Shown: positions 6,389 to 7,769 of the stretch, piece by piece
Layout: the number at the start of each line of letters is the position of its first letter
Numbering within the stretch: the first letter of the stretch is position 1
Assembly (NCBI GenBank): GCA_937897535.1
Contig: CALCQB010000154.1
Span: forward strand, 1-7,769
Length of the DNA stretch: 7,769 nucleotides
Direction: 5' to 3'
Origin: an uncultured Novosphingobium sp.
Lineage (GTDB): Bacteria > Pseudomonadota > Alphaproteobacteria > Sphingomonadales > Sphingomonadaceae
Notes under the pieces: model-generated
Database searches by the model: none
What the model was told of the DNA's origin: nothing
Seen by the model: the letters and a program-made list of their open reading frames with translations, nothing else
Translations under genes and position numbers: made by a program

Positions 6389-6416
6389 TAGATAGCACCA
6401 ATCTGAACGCCGTCAA
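6389..6416 (-). promoter_or_regulatory. Predicted sigma-70-type promoter of the small membrane ORF
   Basis: On the minus strand a -35 box TTGACG (6416-6411) is followed after 16 bases by an extended -10, TG-C-TATCTA (TG at 6397-6396, hexamer at 6394-6389). The -35 lies inside the near-palindrome at 6406-6434, so binding of a repressor there would block it. The predicted start site leaves a leader of about 55-60 bases before the ATG at 6324. This rests on consensus resemblance only. Confidence 0.5.
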
Positions 6417-6434
6417 GATGATCTTTACAGCGTT
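6406..6434. promoter_or_regulatory. 29-bp near-perfect palindrome, probable TetR-family operator
   Basis: The two half-sites are AACGC-n-GT-n-AAGAT (6406-6419) and its complement (6421-6434) around a central G at 6420; 12 of 14 symmetric positions pair. The mismatches are at 6411/6429 and 6414/6426. Size, dyad symmetry and position between tetR and a divergent gene are what TetR-family dimers usually bind. It overlaps the predicted -35 boxes of both divergent promoters, so one bound repressor could silence both genes and autoregulate. Confidence 0.72.
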
Positions 6435-6450
6435 TGGATGAAATTTTAGA
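6424..6450 (+). promoter_or_regulatory. Predicted promoter of the TetR-family gene
   Basis: TTTACA (6424-6429) resembles a -35 box. Candidate -10 hexamers downstream are TTTAGA (6445-6450, spacer 15) or TAGAAA (6447-6452, spacer 17), both only moderately like the consensus. The -35 lies inside the right half of the palindrome at 6406-6434, which implies autorepression. Confidence 0.4.
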
Positions 6451-6464
6451 AAGGAAGGGCTAGA

Positions 6465-7094
6465 GTGAGATCAATGACCATCGCAGCCACCGAATCCCGC
6501 CCCTACCATCACGGCGATCTCAGCCGCGCCCTCGTCGATGCCGCGCGCCGCATCCTGGAAAAGGACGGTCCGGCGGCCCTGTCCCTGCGCGCGGTGGCGC
6601 GCGAGGCGGGTGTCAGCCCGGCGGCGCCCTATCACCACTTCAAGGACAAGGGTGAACTGCTCGAGGCCGTGGCCCATGAGGGCTGGGTCGCCCTGGACAG
6701 CTTCCTGATGGCCTCGCGCGCGCTCGCGCAGAACGCCCGGGACCGGATGACCAGCATCGGCGTGGCCTATGTGCAGTTCGCGCGGGACAATCCGGCCCTC
6801 TACCGGGTCATGTATGACTGCTCGCGCGACAAGGACGCCCTCCCCGACCAGATGAAGGAGGAAGGGGCTTACTGTCAGGTGCGCAACACCATCGCAGAAC
6901 AGGCCGAAGGCGGGTTCAGCGACATCGACCTGGAACTGTCGACCATCGCAGCCTGGTGCGCCGGCCATGGCCTGGCCGAGATGATCAGCTTCAAGCAGTT
7001 TGCTCCCCTGAAGGACTTGCTTGGCGGCGAAGACGCGTTCCTCCGCGCCGTGTTCGAACATCTGGGTATGTTCGCGAAGTTCGACAAGGGCTGA
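6465..7094 (+). CDS. TetR/AcrR-family transcriptional regulator (WHG-type C-terminal domain)
   Basis: The 209-residue protein has an N-terminal TetR DNA-binding domain: RPYHHGDLSRALVDAARRIL (helix 1), then LSLRAVAREAGVSPAAPYHHF as the helix-turn-helix (about 39-59), then KDKGELLEAVAHEGW leading into helix 4. The C-terminal part (about 85-200) is the ligand-binding/dimerisation domain, with YVQFARDNPALYRVMYD typical of the subgroup with a WHG-like C-terminal domain. Such proteins are homodimeric repressors released from DNA by a small ligand; the ligand here is unknown. I chose GTG at 6465 because AAGGAAGGG (6451-6459) lies at good spacing; ATG at 6474 is an alternative that removes three residues. 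It is divergent from a 37-aa membrane ORF, with a 29-bp palindrome between, which points to local control of that ORF and of itself. gluQRS begins 5 bases after its stop. Confidence 0.92.
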   Translation: MRSMTIAATESRPYHHGDLSRALVDAARRILEKDGPAALSLRAVAREAGVSPAAPYHHFKDKGELLEAVAHEGWVALDSFLMASRALAQNARDRMTSIGVAYVQFARDNPALYRVMYDCSRDKDALPDQMKEEGAYCQVRNTIAEQAEGGFSDIDLELSTIAAWCAGHGLAEMISFKQFAPLKDLLGGEDAFLRAVFEHLGMFAKFDKG

Positions 7095-7099
7095 GCCCC

Positions 7100-7204
7100 T
7101 TGCGCTTTACGACCCGGTTCGCGCCCTCGCCGACGGGGTTCCTGCATCGCGGCCATGCGTTCTCGGCCCTGACAGCCTTTCAGGCCGCCCAGGCGGTCGG
7201 TGGC
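7100..7204 (+). pseudogene. gluQ: Glutamyl-Q tRNA(Asp) synthetase, N-terminal fragment
   Basis: GluQRS attaches glutamate to the queuosine base of tRNA(Asp); it is a short paralogue of the glutamyl-tRNA synthetase catalytic domain. The reading from TTG 7100 starts LRFTTRFAPSPTGFLHRGHAFSAL and matches the family start, including the class I HIGH-type signature here in the form HRGH after FAPSPTG. Similarity runs for about 35 residues (to AVGG, ending near 7204) and then stops just where FLLRIEDID should follow; the remaining frame to 7255 (HARAGAGLAQDEALAG) is unrelated and reads as the opposite strand of a LysR-like fragment. About 250 residues are missing, so it cannot function. It starts 5 bases after the TetR stop codon, which suggests cotranscription in the source genome. 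Full-length glutamyl-tRNA synthetase is less likely given the FTTRFAPSPTGFLH-type start, but cannot be excluded from 35 residues. Confidence 0.75.
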
Positions 7205-7309
7205 CATGCGCGTGCCGGAGCCGGGCTCGCGCAGGATGAAGCGCTGGCCGGATAGCGCAAGCACCGGATGGTTGAGCACAAGCTGGACCGGGGTAGTGCT
7301 TCCAGCAGG
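7196..7309 (-). pseudogene. Fragment resembling a LysR-type regulator substrate-binding domain
   Basis: On the minus strand one frame reads LPAGSTTPVQLVLNHPVLAL and then SGQRFILREPGSGTRMATDR. The string RFILREPGSGTR is characteristic of the effector-binding domain of LysR-type regulators, where it follows the HPLA segment and lines the ligand pocket. No DNA-binding domain or remaining domain is present: the frame runs upstream into a DUF2520 fragment in a different frame and downstream into the antisense of gluQRS. About 35 residues are recognisable out of about 300. It is most likely a short foreign piece trapped between two joins. The first ten residues (LPAGSTTPVQ) are not diagnostic and may belong elsewhere. 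Confidence 0.5.
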
Positions 7310-7662
7310 CAATGCGCGCTGGCCACCTGCCAGCCTTTGTCCTTGAGAGGTTGGAGTTCCAGGGCGCTTAAGGCACCACTGGCGTGAAAGACCTTCGCCG
7401 GGGGCAAAACATCACGCCCCGCGAGCGCGGCCGCGACAGGTGCAATCTGCCCGTCCGGCACCGCCAGCAGCCACAGGTCGGCCGGGCGCATGTCCTGTAT
7501 CTGGCCGACGGCGCGCCCCGAGCCAATGAAGGCAAGGGCCTGCTCGGCTGAGGCTGTGCTGCGGGTCAGCAGGTCCTGCACCAGGTAGTGGCCGTCCCGG
7601 GACAGCAGGTGTCCCAGGGTTTGGCCAACCCGGCCACCACCAATCAGATTGATGGTTTTCAA
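7303..7662 (-). pseudogene. Rossmann-fold DUF2520-type oxidoreductase-like protein, N-terminal part (3' end lost)
   Basis: The minus-strand frame starts LKTINLIGGGRVGQTLGHLL, a Rossmann nucleotide-binding motif GGGxxG at residues 8-13. It continues with ADLWLLAVPDGQIAPVAAAL and VFHASGALSALELQPL, a pattern of the Rossmann-like/DUF2520 family related to pyrroline-5-carboxylate reductase-like dehydrogenases. Similarity ends near VASAHC (residue 118, about 7309-7311); the frame then drifts to unrelated residues to about 7180 and a different frame shows a LysR-like motif. The family is usually about 250-290 residues, so the C-terminal domain is missing. The start is a TTG at 7662-7660 with GAGG (7675-7672) 9 bases upstream, overlapping the stop codon of the preceding aminotransferase gene. 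The substrate is unknown. Confidence 0.72.
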
Positions 7663-7673
7663 GCTAGTTTGCC

Positions 7674-7769
7674 TCAGATCACCTTGGCGATGCTGGCGCA
7701 GACGTAGTCGATGTTCTTGCTGTTCAAGGCGGCCACACACATGCGGCCGGTGTCGGTGCCATAAACACC
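7674..7769 (-). CDS. tyrB: Aromatic amino acid / tyrosine aminotransferase, C-terminal end
   Basis: The last 31 codons of a minus-strand gene entering from the right edge read GVYGTDTGRMCVAALNSKNI and then DYVCASIAKVI, followed by a TGA stop. This matches the end of class I PLP-dependent aspartate/tyrosine aminotransferases (AspC/TyrB type), where GVY, then S/TGRM-CVAALN and a final helix are conserved; the Arg of GRM corresponds to the arginine that binds the substrate alpha-carboxylate. The enzyme interconverts aromatic amino acids (or aspartate) and 2-oxoacids. The choice between TyrB and AspC cannot be made from 31 residues; the CVAALNSKNID style is closer to what I recall for betaproteobacterial tyrosine aminotransferases. 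The next gene (DUF2520 protein) starts 11 bases after its stop, suggesting an operon in the source genome. Confidence 0.75.
   Translation of the reverse strand, partial: GVYGTDTGRMCVAALNSKNIDYVCASIAKVI

Noticed and set aside
1..7769. CRISPR array, transposase/IS element, tRNA or rRNA gene, integrase or att site
   Set aside because: No regularly spaced repeats, no transposase or integrase motifs, no terminal inverted repeats at the breaks, and no cloverleaf or rRNA-like sequence were seen on either strand.

Overview
The window is GC-rich and looks alphaproteobacterial for most of its length, but it does not read as one continuous chromosome. From position 1 to about 6050 the proteins (FolE tail, cytochrome bc1 subunits, PgeF, C-terminal PepN) look like Sphingomonadales (Novosphingobium/Sphingomonas type). 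From about 6160 to 7204 a TetR regulator, a 37-residue membrane protein and the start of gluQRS look more like Caulobacterales. From about 7205 to the end, minus-strand fragments (LysR-like, DUF2520 protein, aromatic aminotransferase tail) look betaproteobacterial (Comamonadaceae type). These lineage assignments rest on recalled family similarity, not on searches.

Layout: 1-294 (+) is the C-terminal half of GTP cyclohydrolase I. 331-828 (+) is an in-frame chimera of a MurA N-terminus and a PanC C-terminus. Two hairpins (895-911, 922-949) precede a SnoaL/NTF2-like protein (966-1436, +). A bidirectional terminator (1458-1489) separates it from the convergent petABC operon (minus strand, petA 4229 to petC 1516), which encodes the whole catalytic core of the cytochrome bc1 complex with all cofactor ligands present. 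Further right on the minus strand, a C-terminal pepN fragment overlaps pgeF by 8 bases. A roughly 110-base stretch that I cannot assign follows (6050-6160). Then comes a compact regulatory unit: a minus-strand terminator (6168-6187), a 37-aa membrane ORF (6211-6324, minus), a divergent promoter region with a 29-bp near-palindrome, and a TetR-family repressor (6465-7094, +). gluQRS begins 5 bases after tetR but loses homology after about 35 codons, where opposite-strand fragments take over.

Functionally, petABC is a complete respiratory operon (quinol to cytochrome c electron transfer with proton translocation). PgeF belongs to peptidoglycan quality control. The TetR/small-protein pair looks like a self-contained repressor-operator module. 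At least four genes (murA, panC, pepN, gluQRS) break abruptly at internal points, and the LysR-like and DUF2520 pieces are also broken. The simplest reading is a chimeric assembly joining related but different genomes; real rearrangement is the alternative. The most interesting intact biology is the operator-controlled small membrane protein beside tetR.
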